Below, piece by piece: positions 54,451 to 64,000 of a DNA stretch of 64,000 bases (position 1 is the stretch's first letter; each line of letters begins with the position of its first letter). The DNA lies in NCBI RefSeq assembly GCF_030160235.1, contig NZ_BSNY01000051.1:124001-188000 (forward strand), read 5' to 3'. A program made the translations under genes and the position numbers. Source of the DNA: Mesorhizobium huakuii. GTDB taxonomy: Bacteria; Pseudomonadota; Alphaproteobacteria; Rhizobiales; Rhizobiaceae. The notes under the pieces are model-generated. The model made no database searches, was not told the origin of the DNA, and worked only from the letters and a program-made list of their open reading frames with translations.

Positions 54451-55167
54451 CTATCGCACCGCCGGCCTGCCGAACACCATGCGCAGGAATTCGTCCAGCC
54501 AGCGCTTCAGATGCATGTCCCAGATCAGCCGGCCGCCGAGGTGATCGCGGCCGGGCTGCGCGCCCGGCAATTCGAAGCGATGCGCGCCGCGCACCACCCA
54601 GCGCTGCATCATCACCCGGGTCAGTTCGCCGTGGAACTGGATGCCCCAGGCATTGTCGCCGTAGCGAAAAGCCTGGTTGGGATAGGTCTCCGCCGTCGCC
54701 AGCAGTGTCGCGTCCCTGGGCAAGGAAAAGCCCTCGCGGTGGAACTGGTAGACCATGTCGGGCCAGTGCATCAGTTTCCTGCCGGCCTCGGTCGCCTTGA
54801 TCGGATACCAGCCGATCTCGACGAGCCCGTCGCCGTGACCCTCGACCTTGCCGCCGAGATGGTTGACCAGCATCTGCGCGCCTAGGCAGATGCCGAGGCA
54901 CGGCCGGTTCTCCCGTAGCGGGATTTCCAGCCATTTGGTCTCGCGGCGGACGAACTCGTCCTCGTCATTGGCGCTCATCGGCCCGCCGAAGACCACTGTG
55001 CCCGCATGGCCGTCCAGCGTCTCCGGCAAGGCGTCGCCGAGCGGCGGCCGACGGATGTCGAGCTCGAAACCCTCTTCGATGAGCATGTGGCCGACGCGTC
55101 CGGGGCTCGAATTCTCCTGATGCAGCACGATCAGGATTTTTGGTTTCGAACGCGTTGTGCGCGGCAT
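54451..55167 (-). CDS. Class I glutamine amidotransferase-like protein
   Basis: A 238-residue GATase1 protein. The nucleophile Cys is in PCLGICLGAQMLVNHLGG, the oxyanion part in VVFGGPMSANDEDEFV, and the His-x-Glu pair in WGIQFHGELTRVM. It resembles YfeJ/GuaA-glutaminase proteins and gamma-glutamyl hydrolases acting without a synthase partner. The substrate is not readable. It has its own upstream gap of 18 bases from TerB, same strand, so TerB and this gene may be co-transcribed. Confidence 0.88.
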   Translation of the reverse strand: MPRTTRSKPKILIVLHQENSSPGRVGHMLIEEGFELDIRRPPLGDALPETLDGHAGTVVFGGPMSANDEDEFVRRETKWLEIPLRENRPCLGICLGAQMLVNHLGGKVEGHGDGLVEIGWYPIKATEAGRKLMHWPDMVYQFHREGFSLPRDATLLATAETYPNQAFRYGDNAWGIQFHGELTRVMMQRWVVRGAHRFELPGAQPGRDHLGGRLIWDMHLKRWLDEFLRMVFGRPAVR

Positions 55168-55185
55168 CGTCAGGCGGGATCCCGT

Positions 55186-55665
55186 CTATTCGTCGCTTGA
55201 AATTCCGCGCGCGTCCGGCGCTTGCGCCGCCGCCTTGCGGCGCGCCTCGACCCGGTCGTGGCGCTCGACGCCGATCAGTTCGGCGACGCGCCAGACCGTA
55301 TTGTCCTCAAGCTCATGCAGCTCGCCATCGGCATAGACGATTTCCCACATAAGGCCGATAAAGGCCTTGCGCCCGTCCGCGTCGAGATGGCGCTTGAGGA
55401 CGCTGGTGAACGCATAGAGGTCGATCGCCTCATTGTCGGCCTGCTCGCCGGCGGCGGCGAGCGCTTCGAGTTCGGCGCCGCTGATCGAATAGCTCTCGGA
55501 GAGCACAGCCTTGAACCGCTCCCATTCGACATCCTGGCGCACGCCGTCGGCGTTCATCACATGGTAGAGCAGCGCGGAAGCCGCGACGCGCGGATCGTCC
55601 GTGCTGGTATGCGCGCCGGCGCCGGCCGGCAAATCCCTGAGAAACGACAGAACGCGTTCGAACAT
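55186..55665 (-). CDS. TerB family tellurite resistance protein
   Basis: A 159-residue helical TerB-domain protein. It has RVAASALLYHVMNADGVRQD with acidic residues typical of TerB metal sites, a central helix set (SISGAELEALAAAGEQADNE), and MWEIVYADGELHELEDNTVW RVAE-like second acidic motif. Start 55665 (MFERVLSFLRDL) fits relatives. Most chromosomal TerB proteins without a ter operon have no proven tellurite role. Confidence 0.88.
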   Translation of the reverse strand: MFERVLSFLRDLPAGAGAHTSTDDPRVAASALLYHVMNADGVRQDVEWERFKAVLSESYSISGAELEALAAAGEQADNEAIDLYAFTSVLKRHLDADGRKAFIGLMWEIVYADGELHELEDNTVWRVAELIGVERHDRVEARRKAAAQAPDARGISSDE

Positions 55666-55718
55666 CAATCCATTCCCAAAAGGCCCAAAGAGCCAAGTCA
55701 ATCACCCGAAGGCCAAGA

Positions 55719-57320
55719 TCAAAACAGCCGGAAGCGGCGCGGCGATTTTTCCGCTTCCTCGTCCGGATCGACGCCCGGATCGTCCGGCAAGCGCGTCAGT
55801 TCTTCCGCCGGCTCGACGGCCTCGGCATCGGCCGGCACCGCTGCGAACGCAGCCGCCGTGACCGGCGTGACCTGGTCTTCGCTTCTATCGGTTCCCTGGC
55901 CCGTTGTCTCGCTGCCCGCCGTGGCGGGCTCGATCGTGTCGATCGGCTTCTCGCTGGCCGGTTTCGCCAGCGCCTCGATTGCCGGCACCGTGTTCGCAGG
56001 CGCATCGTCACGGCTGTCGATCAACTGGCCAAGCCGCTCCATCGGCGCGCGCCACTCGAAGGCGTCGAGCCGTCCGGTGACCGGCGATACCGGCGCCCAG
56101 CGTTCCGAAACGACGCCATCGGCGACCCAGGCCGGATCGCGCGGCGCCCGCACAGCCTTGGAGAGCAGCTGCCGCACCTTGCCCTGGTCGCCGGTCTCGG
56201 CCTCCTCGATGTCAGCCAGCAGCAGATAGGCGCCCTCGCGGCGGTCCATCCGGATGGCGGCCTCGGCCTCGCGGCGGGCGGTGGCGAAATCCTGCGCGTC
56301 GAGCGCGGCACGCGCCACCGTCATCGACGATTCGGCGTGGTTCTTCTTCATCTCCTGCAGCTTCTTCGCCCGGTTGAGACGGTCGAGCACGGCGTCACCA
56401 GGCCTCGCATGGGTGTAGAGCTCGGCAATCTCGGGATGCGGTTCGGCCCTCCAGGCGGTCTCCAGGATTTTGGAGCCCTTGCGCACATCATTCTGCCTGA
56501 ACAGCGCGGCGGCGGCGGCAACGGCGGCGGGGGCGAAATCCGGCTGCAGCTTGTTGGCTTCGAGTGCCGCTGTCCTGGCAGCCGTCGGATCGCTGTCGGC
56601 GAGCGACTGGGCCTTGGCGGTCAACAGCACGGCGCGGCGGCGGTTGGCGGCGTCGCGCTCGATCTGCCGCGTCGACTTCTGCGCGTCGACCAGTTTCAGG
56701 GCGCCGTCCCAGTCGCCGCGCGCGGTCAACTCCTCCAGCGTCGATTCGGCCGCCCAGGCCAGTTGCGGCGCAACGGCGGCGGCGCGGCCGGCATAGTGCC
56801 TGGCGGCGTTGCGGTCACCCAGCCGTTCGGCTTCGAGATAAAGCCCGCGCAGACCGAGCAGCCGCATTTCCGGATCGTCGAGCATGCTCTCGAACTTTTG
56901 CCGCGCGCCCTCATGGTCGCCTTCGAGCAGCGAGGCCTGCGCCTCCAGCAGATGGATCAGCGGTTCCTGGTCGGAGCGGATCAGCTTGGCCGCTTCCTTG
57001 GTCTTCTTGCGGGCCAGCGCCCCGTCGCCGGCGCCGGCGGCGATCATGCCGGTCGACAGCGCCTGGTAGCCGCGGTCGCGGCGGCGCACGCGGAAATAGC
57101 GCGAGATGGTATAGGGGCTGTTCCACAGCGACTTGACGAGCCACCACAGGATCATCACCGCGGCGACGACAGCGACGACGGCCACCGCCGCCACCATCAG
57201 GCTGACCTGGTACTGGTAGCCGTTGAACGTGACGACCATGTCGCCCGGCCGGTCGGCCAGCCAGGCAAAGCCGAGCCCGAGCGCGAAGACGACGATGAGG
57301 AAGGCGAGCAGGCGGATCAT
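55719..57320 (-). CDS. hemY: HemY N-terminal/TPR membrane protein
   Basis: A 533-residue inner-membrane protein. Helix 1 is LLAFLIVVFALGLGFAWLAD and helix 2 VSLMVAAVAVVAVVAAVMIL. TPR-like repeats fill residues ~85-410 (LLGLRGLYLEAERLGDRNAA, RHYAGRAAAVAPQLAWAAES). The C-terminal 130 residues are acidic and low-complexity. This COG3898 HemY is not the protoporphyrinogen oxidase of the same name; its link to haem synthesis is by gene order. It lies 10 bases after the mitofilin-like gene. Confidence 0.9.
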   Translation of the reverse strand: MIRLLAFLIVVFALGLGFAWLADRPGDMVVTFNGYQYQVSLMVAAVAVVAVVAAVMILWWLVKSLWNSPYTISRYFRVRRRDRGYQALSTGMIAAGAGDGALARKKTKEAAKLIRSDQEPLIHLLEAQASLLEGDHEGARQKFESMLDDPEMRLLGLRGLYLEAERLGDRNAARHYAGRAAAVAPQLAWAAESTLEELTARGDWDGALKLVDAQKSTRQIERDAANRRRAVLLTAKAQSLADSDPTAARTAALEANKLQPDFAPAAVAAAAALFRQNDVRKGSKILETAWRAEPHPEIAELYTHARPGDAVLDRLNRAKKLQEMKKNHAESSMTVARAALDAQDFATARREAEAAIRMDRREGAYLLLADIEEAETGDQGKVRQLLSKAVRAPRDPAWVADGVVSERWAPVSPVTGRLDAFEWRAPMERLGQLIDSRDDAPANTVPAIEALAKPASEKPIDTIEPATAGSETTGQGTDRSEDQVTPVTAAAFAAVPADAEAVEPAEELTRLPDDPGVDPDEEAEKSPRRFRLF

Positions 57321-57330
57321 CGTGTTGCCC

Positions 57331-58803
57331 TCATGCCTTCATCGCGCCGGAGATCAGCGCGTCGACCTGGGTTTCGACTTCGATGCGCGCCTTCAGTTTG
57401 CCGGCAAAGTCGGCGCCGGCGGCCTTCACGGCCTCGGGCAGCGAATTGTACTCGCTGAGCGCCTTGGCATAGTCGCCTTGGCTGACCGCCACTTCCATGC
57501 GCGCCACGGTTTCCGGCGCGCCGGGCCCCTCGACGGCACCGATCGGCCGGACCTTGACCAGCGATTCGGCGCTGGACATCAGGTTCTGCAGGAAGCCGGC
57601 ATTCTGGTCGACCGGCGTTGCGGCGGCGACCATGGCATTGGCGGCAGCATCCATTTGCGAGGCGATCTCGGTGCGGGTGGGCACGCCCTTTTCGGCATAG
57701 GGCCGCAAGGTCGCGATCTCCGGCGCATTGGGCGAAATCGCCGCCAGAGTATCGAGTTCCGCCGAGAACGGCGCACCGCGTTCGAGCGCCGACTTCAAGG
57801 CCGACGCGGCAATGGCGAGCGCGATCTTCGGCTGTCCTGCCGCCGCCTCGACCTTGCCGGAGAGCTGCGACACCGACTGTTCCAGGGCGGTGAGCCGGCC
57901 GTCCTGCGCCTTCGCGGCTTCGCCCGTCGATTTCACCAACGCATCGAGGCTTGCCAGTTTTTCGTTGAGCGGGCCGAGATCGACCGGCGCGGCGCTGCCG
58001 GCCTTGCCGAGGGCGGCGACCGCGGTCTCGATCTGCTTGACCTTGTCGCCGAGCGCGGCAAGCCCGGCATTGTCGCCAGCGCCGCCCTGTTCGACCGTCG
58101 ATTTCAGCGCCGCGACATCGGCCTTTACCTGTTCCAGTCCAGAGGAAAGTCCGACCACCTTGGCCGCTGCGTCATTATTGCCGCCGGCGTCCTTCAGGCC
58201 GGCGATTTCGCTCTTCAGCGAAGCGATCTCGCCATTGACGCCGTCGAGCGAGACGCCAGCGCTGGAACCCGGCGCGCCAAGCAGGCCGGCAAATTGCAGG
58301 CCGCCGGCACCGGCGAGCGCAATGACGCCACCGATAATGCCTGCGGCGATACCGTTGAGGCCACCACGCTTTGCCGCGGCAGGTGCCGGCGCCATCTTTT
58401 CGTCCCGCGTCCGGGTTTTCGCCGTGCTGTCGTCGGTGCGCTTGGCCGACGCATCCTCGAAATTGTAGTCGGAGGCGGCACTGCGACTGGCAGGCGCATC
58501 CGAGCCGGGATAGGGCAGATCCGGCTCCGCGGCCTTGGCCTCCGCTGACGGCTCGGTCCCGGCCTGCCCCACGCCATCGGCATGTTCCCAGGGTTCGAGA
58601 TCGGTCTGGTCGGCATGCACCGGCTCTTCGGGAGCCTCCGGCTGCGAGGCATCAGCGGCTTCCTCGGCCTTCGCCTCGTCGGTATGGGCCGTTGCCTTGG
58701 CGGCATCCTCGTCGACGATGCGGGAAACGGCACCGGGCTCGAGATCGATGGTCACCGGCTCGCGGCGGCTTTTCGAGTGTCGCATCTTCGGCGTCTTGAC
58801 CAT
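57331..58803 (-). CDS. Mitofilin (Mic60)-like inner-membrane protein
   Basis: A 490-residue protein. The N-terminal 150 residues are acidic and disordered; one transmembrane helix follows (GIAAGIIGGVIALAGAGGLQ). A coiled coil spans ~185-330 (GEIASLKSEIAGLKDAGG, AALKSTVEQGG). The C-terminal mitofilin signature region ends in ARIEVETQVDALISGAM. In alphaproteobacteria this gene sits in the hem operon and is the ancestor of mitochondrial Mic60, a membrane-shaping protein. Start 58803 (MVKTPKMRH) was chosen. Confidence 0.87.
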   Translation of the reverse strand: MVKTPKMRHSKSRREPVTIDLEPGAVSRIVDEDAAKATAHTDEAKAEEAADASQPEAPEEPVHADQTDLEPWEHADGVGQAGTEPSAEAKAAEPDLPYPGSDAPASRSAASDYNFEDASAKRTDDSTAKTRTRDEKMAPAPAAAKRGGLNGIAAGIIGGVIALAGAGGLQFAGLLGAPGSSAGVSLDGVNGEIASLKSEIAGLKDAGGNNDAAAKVVGLSSGLEQVKADVAALKSTVEQGGAGDNAGLAALGDKVKQIETAVAALGKAGSAAPVDLGPLNEKLASLDALVKSTGEAAKAQDGRLTALEQSVSQLSGKVEAAAGQPKIALAIAASALKSALERGAPFSAELDTLAAISPNAPEIATLRPYAEKGVPTRTEIASQMDAAANAMVAAATPVDQNAGFLQNLMSSAESLVKVRPIGAVEGPGAPETVARMEVAVSQGDYAKALSEYNSLPEAVKAAGADFAGKLKARIEVETQVDALISGAMKA

Positions 58804-58913
58804 GCCTGGGCTCCGCAAAATTCGCTTCGTCTCAACGCCTGCCGGCGCGTGATGGTTCAGAAAGGGTCTAGCACATCACCAAGCGGTGAAAAGGGGCGGT
58901 GTGATGACGCGGC

Positions 58914-59630
58914 TCAGGGCAGCCCCTCCAAAAGGGCCAGCAGCGCCTCCTCGTCGGGTCGCGCGGCGATGCGGATTGCTTTGCCGGCGCCGTCGTCGAA
59001 AGCGGCGGCTATGCGGGCGGAAAGAGCAAGAAACCGCGCCTTTTCAAAGGCCTGATGCAGAGCGGGCCGTTTGGTCAGGGCCTGCATCGCGGCGGCCGCC
59101 TTGGCCGAATAGAGCAGCACCGCATCGACCGGTTGGCAGGACAGCTGCGCAAGGATGGTCCCGTCGGAATACGGCACCGGAAGCGTGTCATACGTCTCCA
59201 CGGCGCGGACCCGGACGTCAGCCGCTTCCAGCCGCTGTTCAAACACCGGAAACCGCACGCGTCCGCAGAGATAGGTGATCGCCTTGCCGGGAAACGCCGC
59301 GGCGATGCTGTCCGCCAACGCCTCGGCATCGCCTGGGCCTTCAATGACGGAAGAGAACCCCCTCTTGCGCGCCGCTTCGGCGGTCTTGGCGCCCACGGCA
59401 TGGCAAGGCAGGGAAGCAAGCGCCGCGATGACCTCGCTTGAGGCATGGCGCACGGCGTTGGCGCTGGTAACGGCAACCGCGATGGCATCGCCGGTGACGA
59501 ACCCCGGATCGGCAGGCAAAGCCACCGTTTCGGTCAAAGGCAGAACGACCGGTTGGATTCCCGTCTCCTGAAGCCGCCGCGCCGTGCGCGATGCGCCCGG
59601 CTCCGGTCTGGTCACCAGGACGCGAGGCAC
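58914..59630 (-). CDS. hemD: Uroporphyrinogen-III synthase
   Basis: A 238-residue enzyme that closes and rearranges hydroxymethylbilane to uroporphyrinogen III. HemD sequences are poorly conserved; visible are PRVLVTRPEPGASRTARRL at the start, AVAVTSANAVRHASSEVIAA, AVGAKTAEAARKRGF and DAVLLYSAKAAAAMQAL, which follow family order. Position 2 bases after hemC supports the call. Confidence 0.9.
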   Translation of the reverse strand: MPRVLVTRPEPGASRTARRLQETGIQPVVLPLTETVALPADPGFVTGDAIAVAVTSANAVRHASSEVIAALASLPCHAVGAKTAEAARKRGFSSVIEGPGDAEALADSIAAAFPGKAITYLCGRVRFPVFEQRLEAADVRVRAVETYDTLPVPYSDGTILAQLSCQPVDAVLLYSAKAAAAMQALTKRPALHQAFEKARFLALSARIAAAFDDGAGKAIRIAARPDEEALLALLEGLP

Positions 59631-59632
59631 GT

Positions 59633-60559
59633 TCAGAACCAGCCGTCGAAGAATTTTTCACCGGCCTTGGCCCGCACCGTCCGCGCGGCCTCCTCGCCGA
59701 TGCCTGCGGCATCTTCTGCGGATCCCTGTAATTGGACCGTGTGCGACTGCGTGCCGTCGGGCGAGATGATCAGCCCGGCAAAAGAAAGCTTTCCGGCCTC
59801 GATCGAGGCATGGCCGGCGATCGGCGTGCGACAGGAGCCGTCGAGCGCCGCCAGGAAGGCGCGTTCGCAGGCGAGCGCCTGTCCGGTCGGCACGTCGTGG
59901 ATCGCCGCCAGCATCTTTTCGACGTGGCGGTCGCCGATGCGGCTCTCGATGCCGATCGCGCCCTGTCCGGGTGCGGGCGGAAAGATGTCGAGCGGCATCA
60001 AATCGGTGGCGACATGCTCCAGGCCCAGCCGCTTCAGCCCGGCATAGGCGAGGATGGTGCCGGCGGCCACCCCTTCGTCGAGCTTGCGCAGCCGTGTCTG
60101 CACATTGCCGCGGAACATCACCACGTCGAGATCGGGCCGCATGCGGCGGATCAGCGCCTGCCGCCTGAGCGACGACGAGCCGACCTTGGCCGCGCGCGGC
60201 AGCTCGGCGATCGTCTTTACCGCCTTGCCGACAAAGGCGTCGCGCGCGTCCTCGCGCGGCAGGAAGGCAGCAAGCTCCAGACCGTCCGGCAATCGTGTCG
60301 GCATGTCCTTCGACGAATGCACGGCGATGTCGATCGCACCGGCAAGCAGCGCCTCCTCGATCTCCTTGGTGAACAGGCCCTTGCCGCCGGCCTCCGACAG
60401 CGGCCGGTCCTGGATACGGTCGCCGCTGGTCGAGATGACGACGACCTCGAAGGCTTCCGCCGGCAGGCCATGCGCGGCCATCAGCCGCGCCTGCGTTTCA
60501 TGCGCCTGCGCCAGCGCCAGCGGGCTGCCGCGTGTTCCGATTTTCAAGGTTGTTTGCAT
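59633..60559 (-). CDS. hemC: Hydroxymethylbilane synthase (porphobilinogen deaminase)
   Basis: A 308-residue enzyme that polymerises four porphobilinogens on a dipyrromethane cofactor. The N terminus is [20 protein letters not shown], followed by [40 protein letters not shown], and [20 protein letters not shown]. The cofactor Cys is in [20 protein letters not shown]. The start at 60559 (MQTTLKIG) gives family length. It is divergent from tsaD, with 152 bases between. Confidence 0.95.
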   Translation of the reverse strand: MQTTLKIGTRGSPLALAQAHETQARLMAAHGLPAEAFEVVVISTSGDRIQDRPLSEAGGKGLFTKEIEEALLAGAIDIAVHSSKDMPTRLPDGLELAAFLPREDARDAFVGKAVKTIAELPRAAKVGSSSLRRQALIRRMRPDLDVVMFRGNVQTRLRKLDEGVAAGTILAYAGLKRLGLEHVATDLMPLDIFPPAPGQGAIGIESRIGDRHVEKMLAAIHDVPTGQALACERAFLAALDGSCRTPIAGHASIEAGKLSFAGLIISPDGTQSHTVQLQGSAEDAAGIGEEAARTVRAKAGEKFFDGWF

Positions 60560-60711
60560 GGCGCGCCGTCCGTGATAACCCCCGGCCGGAGCATTTGCGG
60601 CCAAGTGGAGCCACTTGGCGCCGCAGAAATGCGGCAAAGATAACCGAGGCCTTCCCAGCCTTCTCCTAATGGGGAAAGGCTCGATAAACAATCTCTAGGG
60701 ACAGCGACGAA

Positions 60712-61800
60712 TTGATCCGCGTTCTGGGCATTGAAACGAGTTGTGACGAGACCGCCGCCAGCGTCGTGGCGCTGGAGGGCGATGCCGCGCCGAAAATCCT
60801 GTCCAACATCGTGCTTTCCCAGATCGAGGAACATGCCGCCTTCGGCGGTGTCGTGCCCGAGATCGCCGCGCGCGCCCATGTCGAGGCGCTGGACGGCATC
60901 ATCGAGGCGGCACTGGCCGATTCGGGCACCACCCTTGCCGATATCGACGCGATCGCCGCCACCGCCGGCCCCGGCCTGGTCGGCGGCCTGATCGTCGGGC
61001 TGATGACGGCCAAGGCGATCGCCGCGGCGGTAGGCAAGCCGCTGATCGCCGTCAACCACCTCGAAGGCCATGCCCTGACGGCGCGGCTGACCGACGGGCT
61101 CGAATTCCCCTATCTGCTGCTGCTGGTCTCCGGCGGCCACACGCAGATCCTGGCCGTGCGCGGCGTCGGCGATTATCAGCGCTGGGCCACCACCATCGAC
61201 GACGCGCTCGGCGAGGCCTTCGACAAGACGGCCAAGATGCTCGGCCTGCCCTATCCCGGCGGACCGAATGTCGAGAAGGCGGCTCTCTCGGGTGATGCCT
61301 CGCGCTTCGCCTTTCCCCGGCCGATGAAGGGTTCGGCGCAGCCCGATTTCTCCTTCTCCGGCCTGAAGACCGCCGTGCGCCAGGCGGCGACGGCCATCGA
61401 GCCCTTGAGCGACCAGGATGTCGCCGACATCTGCGCCTCGTTCCAGGCAGCGGTCGCCGATGCGCTGGCCGACCGCGTTTCGCGCGCGCTGGCGCGATTC
61501 AGCCAGACATTTCCCGGCACGAAAAACCCGGCGCTGGTGGTTGCCGGCGGCGTCGCCGCCAACCGCACCATCAAGGCAACGCTGGAACGGCTCTGCGCCG
61601 GGGCCGGCTTCACCTTCGTCGCGCCGCCGCTCAAACTGTGCACCGACAACGCGGCGATGATCGCCTGGGCCGGCATCGAACGGCTGCGGGAAGGCATGGC
61701 GCGGGAGAACGGCTTCGATTTCGTGCCGCGCTCGCGCTGGCCGCTCGACAGCATCTCGGCGCCGATGGTCGGTTCCGGCCGGCGCGGAGCCAAGGCATGA
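60712..61800 (+). CDS. tsaD: tRNA N6-threonylcarbamoyladenosine synthase subunit TsaD
   Basis: A 362-residue protein that transfers threonylcarbamoyl to A37 of ANN-decoding tRNAs, with TsaB and TsaE. Motifs: [20 protein letters not shown], the metal-binding [12 protein letters not shown] (His-x3-His), [18 protein letters not shown], and [17 protein letters not shown]. The final [17 protein letters not shown] is conserved. The start is TTG 60712. Its stop overlaps gpsA (ATGA), a conserved alphaproteobacterial order. Confidence 0.95.
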   Translation: MIRVLGIETSCDETAASVVALEGDAAPKILSNIVLSQIEEHAAFGGVVPEIAARAHVEALDGIIEAALADSGTTLADIDAIAATAGPGLVGGLIVGLMTAKAIAAAVGKPLIAVNHLEGHALTARLTDGLEFPYLLLLVSGGHTQILAVRGVGDYQRWATTIDDALGEAFDKTAKMLGLPYPGGPNVEKAALSGDASRFAFPRPMKGSAQPDFSFSGLKTAVRQAATAIEPLSDQDVADICASFQAAVADALADRVSRALARFSQTFPGTKNPALVVAGGVAANRTIKATLERLCAGAGFTFVAPPLKLCTDNAAMIAWAGIERLREGMARENGFDFVPRSRWPLDSISAPMVGSGRRGAKA

Positions 61801-62813
61801 TCGATCGAGCCAACGGCAACCCCGGCAAAGGCAGCTGGCGCGTCACCGTGTTGGGCGGCGGCGCCTGGGGCACGGCGCTGGCGCTGGCCATGCTGCGCGC
61901 CGGCCATAAGGTGCGGCTGTTCGCGCGCGATCCGGAAACCGTGGCGGCGATCGGCCAAGGCCAGAATCCGCGCTATCTGCCCGGCATCGCCCTTGCACCC
62001 GGCATCGAGGCGACATCCGACATCGCGGCAGCGCTCTCCGGGGCCGATTGCGTGCTGGCGGTGACGCCGGCGCAATCGCTGCGGGCGACGCTGACGGTGG
62101 CGAAGGATCATATGCCGCACGGCATCCCGCTCGTGCTCTGCGCCAAGGGCATCGAGCGCGACACCGGCGCCTTGCTGTCGGCAATTGTCGAGGAAATCCT
62201 GCCGCGAAATCCGGTCGCCGCATTGTCAGGCCCGAGCTTTGCCACCGATGTCGCCCGCGGCCTGCCGACGGCGGTCGTGGTCGCCGCCCGTGACGAGGCG
62301 CTGGCGGCTGACCTTGCCGCCCGCTTTTCCGCCGAAAACCTGCGCTGTTATTCCAGCGACGACCTGATCGGCGTCGAGATCGGCGGCGCCTTGAAGAACG
62401 TTTTCGCCATTGCCGCGGGTGCGGTCACCGGAGCCGGGCTTGGCGCCAGCGCCCAGGCCGCCATGGTGACGCGCGGTTTCGTCGAACTGCGCCGCATCGG
62501 CGCCGCCTTCGGTGCCAGGCCCGAGACCCTGATGGGGCTTTCCGGTCTTGGCGACCTGCTGTTGACCTGCTCGTCCGCCCAATCGCGCAACTTCGCCTAC
62601 GGGCTGGCGCTCGGGCAAGGCAAGGCGCTTGCCGGAATGCCGCTGGCCGAGGGCGTGCCGACGGCGGCGATCGCTGCCCGCATCGCCGCCGAGCGCGGCA
62701 TCGACGCGCCGATCATCGCCGCCGTGGCGGCCATACTGGACGGCGCCATCACCATCCGCCAGGCCGTGACCGCCTTGATGACCCGGCCGCTGAAGACCGA
62801 AACCAACGATTGA
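61797..62813 (+). CDS. gpsA: NAD(P)H-dependent glycerol-3-phosphate dehydrogenase
   Basis: A 338-residue enzyme making sn-glycerol 3-phosphate for phospholipids. The cofactor motif is [20 protein letters not shown], then [37 protein letters not shown] (substrate), [19 protein letters not shown] (catalytic Lys) and [15 protein letters not shown]. The start overlaps the tsaD stop. It is probably co-transcribed with YciI downstream (34-base gap). Confidence 0.95.
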   Translation: MIDRANGNPGKGSWRVTVLGGGAWGTALALAMLRAGHKVRLFARDPETVAAIGQGQNPRYLPGIALAPGIEATSDIAAALSGADCVLAVTPAQSLRATLTVAKDHMPHGIPLVLCAKGIERDTGALLSAIVEEILPRNPVAALSGPSFATDVARGLPTAVVVAARDEALAADLAARFSAENLRCYSSDDLIGVEIGGALKNVFAIAAGAVTGAGLGASAQAAMVTRGFVELRRIGAAFGARPETLMGLSGLGDLLLTCSSAQSRNFAYGLALGQGKALAGMPLAEGVPTAAIAARIAAERGIDAPIIAAVAAILDGAITIRQAVTALMTRPLKTETND

Positions 62814-62847
62814 CCCCAACCTCAATCCCAAGACACGGAGAAAGACC

Positions 62848-63144
62848 ATGCTGTTTGCTTTTGTTTGCAAGGACAAGCCGGGAAGCCTGCAGGTGCGCCT
62901 CGACACGCGGCCCGAGCATGTCGCCTTTCTCGAAGGGCTGAATGCGCAGAAGAAACTGGCCTTCGCCGGTCCGTTCCTCGATGCCGATGGCAAGCCCAAT
63001 GGCAGTCTCGTGGTCGTCGAGGCGCCGGATCAGGCGGCGGCCCAGGCCTTGTCGGCCGCGGACCCCTATGCCAAGGCGGGCCTGTTCGAAAGCGTCGAAA
63101 TTCGCCAGTGGAACTGGACGTTCAACAAGCCGGCGGCTAGTTAA
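62848..63144 (+). CDS. YciI family protein
   Basis: A 98-residue dimeric alpha/beta-barrel protein. The conserved His is in RPEHVAFLEGL and the Asp in LSAADPYAKAGLFESVEIRQ. GPFLDADGKPNGSLVVVEA lies between. YciI-like proteins may be small hydrolases or lyases, with few proven roles. CGGAGAAAG precedes the ATG. It is between gpsA and an EVE gene on the same strand, as in related genomes. Confidence 0.92.
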   Translation: MLFAFVCKDKPGSLQVRLDTRPEHVAFLEGLNAQKKLAFAGPFLDADGKPNGSLVVVEAPDQAAAQALSAADPYAKAGLFESVEIRQWNWTFNKPAAS

Positions 63145-63183
63145 TTCCGGTTGCCCGCACCTGGACCGCACGGAGGAGAAAAC

Positions 63184-63609
63184 ATGAATTACTGGCTGTT
63201 CAAATCCGAACCCTCGGTTTTCTCCTTCGAGGCGTTGAAGGCCAAGGGCAAGGCCGGCACGCAATGGGACGGCGTGCGCAACTACGCCGCCCGCAACAAC
63301 ATGAAGGCCATGCAGATCGGCGATCTCGGCTTCTTCTACCATTCCAATGAGGGGCTCAACATCGTCGGCATAGCCGAAGTCTGCGCGCTCGCCCACCCCG
63401 ACACCACGTCGGACGATCCGCGCTGGGAATGCGTGGACATCCGCGCGGTTCGCGACGTGCCGACCCCGCCGACGCTGGAACAGGTAAAGGCCAATCCGAA
63501 GCTTGCCGAAATGGCTCTGGTGCGGCTTGGCCGGCTTTCCGTACAGCCGGTGACCCCGGCCGAATGGAAGGAAGTCTGCCGCATGGGCGGCCTGACGCCC
63601 GCTCCGTGA
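63184..63609 (+). CDS. EVE domain-containing protein
   Basis: A 141-residue EVE (PUA-like) protein, a fold that binds modified nucleobases. MNYWLFKSEPSVFSFEALKA, then WDGVRNYAARNNMKAMQIGD, LGFFYHSNEGLNIVGIAEVC and WECVDIRAVRDVP follow the family order. The start 63184 follows GGAGGAAAAC. Its stop overlaps the next gene's GTG (GTGA). Confidence 0.92.
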   Translation: MNYWLFKSEPSVFSFEALKAKGKAGTQWDGVRNYAARNNMKAMQIGDLGFFYHSNEGLNIVGIAEVCALAHPDTTSDDPRWECVDIRAVRDVPTPPTLEQVKANPKLAEMALVRLGRLSVQPVTPAEWKEVCRMGGLTPAP

Positions 63610-64000
63610 CGGCGCTCACTCCGCATAGCGCGAAGCAATTCATCCTCGACAACACGGCGCTGATGGCGCCGCCGCATGTGCCCGAGATCCTGCTGCGTCT
63701 GGCCGATGAAGCGCACGATCTGTGGCAGCGGACCGAGGACGAGCTGGTCGAGATCGGCCTGCCGCCGCCCTTCTGGGCCTTTGCCTGGGCCGGCGGCCAG
63801 GGCCTCGCCCGCCATATCCTGGACAATCCCGAAACGGTGCGGGGCAAGCGCGTGCTCGACTTCGCCTCGGGCTCCGGCCTTGTCGCCATCGCCGCCGCCA
63901 AGGCGGGCGCTGCCGGGGTAATCGCCGCCGACATCGACCCGTTCTGCGCCACCGCGATCCGCCTCAACAGCGAGGCCAACGGCGTCGGGATCGACTTCCT
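63606..64000 (+). CDS. Class I SAM-dependent methyltransferase, 3' truncated by the window
   Basis: The first 131 codons of a methyltransferase, starting GTG 63606 overlapping the EVE stop. The N-terminal helix part (FILDNTALMAPPHVPEILLR) is followed by IGLPPPFWAFAWAGGQGLAR and motif I VLDFASGSGLVAIAAAKAGA with AADIDPFCATAIRLN. This layout matches the Nnt1/ETFB-lysine-methyltransferase-like group related to PrmA. The end is beyond base 64000. Confidence 0.85.
   Translation, partial: MTALTPHSAKQFILDNTALMAPPHVPEILLRLADEAHDLWQRTEDELVEIGLPPPFWAFAWAGGQGLARHILDNPETVRGKRVLDFASGSGLVAIAAAKAGAAGVIAADIDPFCATAIRLNSEANGVGIDF

Overview
The window is GC-rich DNA from an alphaproteobacterium of the order Hyphomicrobiales (Rhizobiales), most likely Mesorhizobium or a close relative. 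The evidence is a Ros/MucR regulator with a Cys-to-Asp change of the kind described in Mesorhizobium loti, two TGA-N9-TCA boxes of the rhizobial RirA type in front of exbB, the block hemY-mitofilin-hemD-hemC diverging from tsaD-gpsA, a TAGAGCAATTCC-type intergenic repeat, and many ABC importers. Genus placement rests on gene content and recall; no search was run. There is no rRNA, CRISPR array, transposase, integrase or prophage.

Layout. 1-2547: the end of a sugar ABC importer ATPase, an RpiR regulator, DUF167, YggT and tRNA-Ala(CGC). 2548-8042: an accessory stretch that looks less GC-rich, with small or unknown proteins, a secreted repeat protein, an atypical Nramp transporter behind a frameshifted small membrane gene, and a methyltransferase. 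8043-13441: the most unusual part. It holds an HTH regulator, a 31-codon peptide gene, a SagB-like FMN dehydrogenase and two small proteins, facing an exbB-exbD-tonB operon with a double iron box. 13593-16578: a cysteine hydrolase, an LLM flavin monooxygenase, a 51-residue membrane peptide and an SDR. 16651-21312: a complete BMP-type (nucleoside-like) ABC importer. 21467-25217: pcaIJF with a divergent IclR regulator and a three-half-site operator.

25234-38146: a two-sided polyamine-like locus. One arm has a PuuB-like oxidase, a PuuA-like ligase, a glycosyltransferase and a GntR regulator. The other has a PotFGHI-like importer, a second glycosyltransferase, three tandem cupins and an aldehyde dehydrogenase. 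38186-40252: a FadJ-type fusion. 40384-44855: a ribose-type ABC importer. 45060-50653: glucoamylase, 6-phosphogluconate dehydrogenase, glucose-6-phosphate dehydrogenase and a ROK glucokinase, which together make a route from glucan to pentose phosphate. 50866-55665: MucR, an aminotransferase, an MFS exporter, NIPSNAP, a glutamine amidotransferase and TerB. 55719-64000: tetrapyrrole genes, then tsaD, gpsA, YciI, EVE and a truncated methyltransferase.

Best candidates for something undescribed: (1) the peptide/SagB-like dehydrogenase cluster beside an iron-boxed TonB motor, which could be a minimal RiPP or metallophore system without a cyclodehydratase; (2) the polyamine-like locus with twin glycosyltransferases and triplicated cupins, which could be a glycosylated or gamma-glutamylated amine pathway. 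Both are inferences from gene content.
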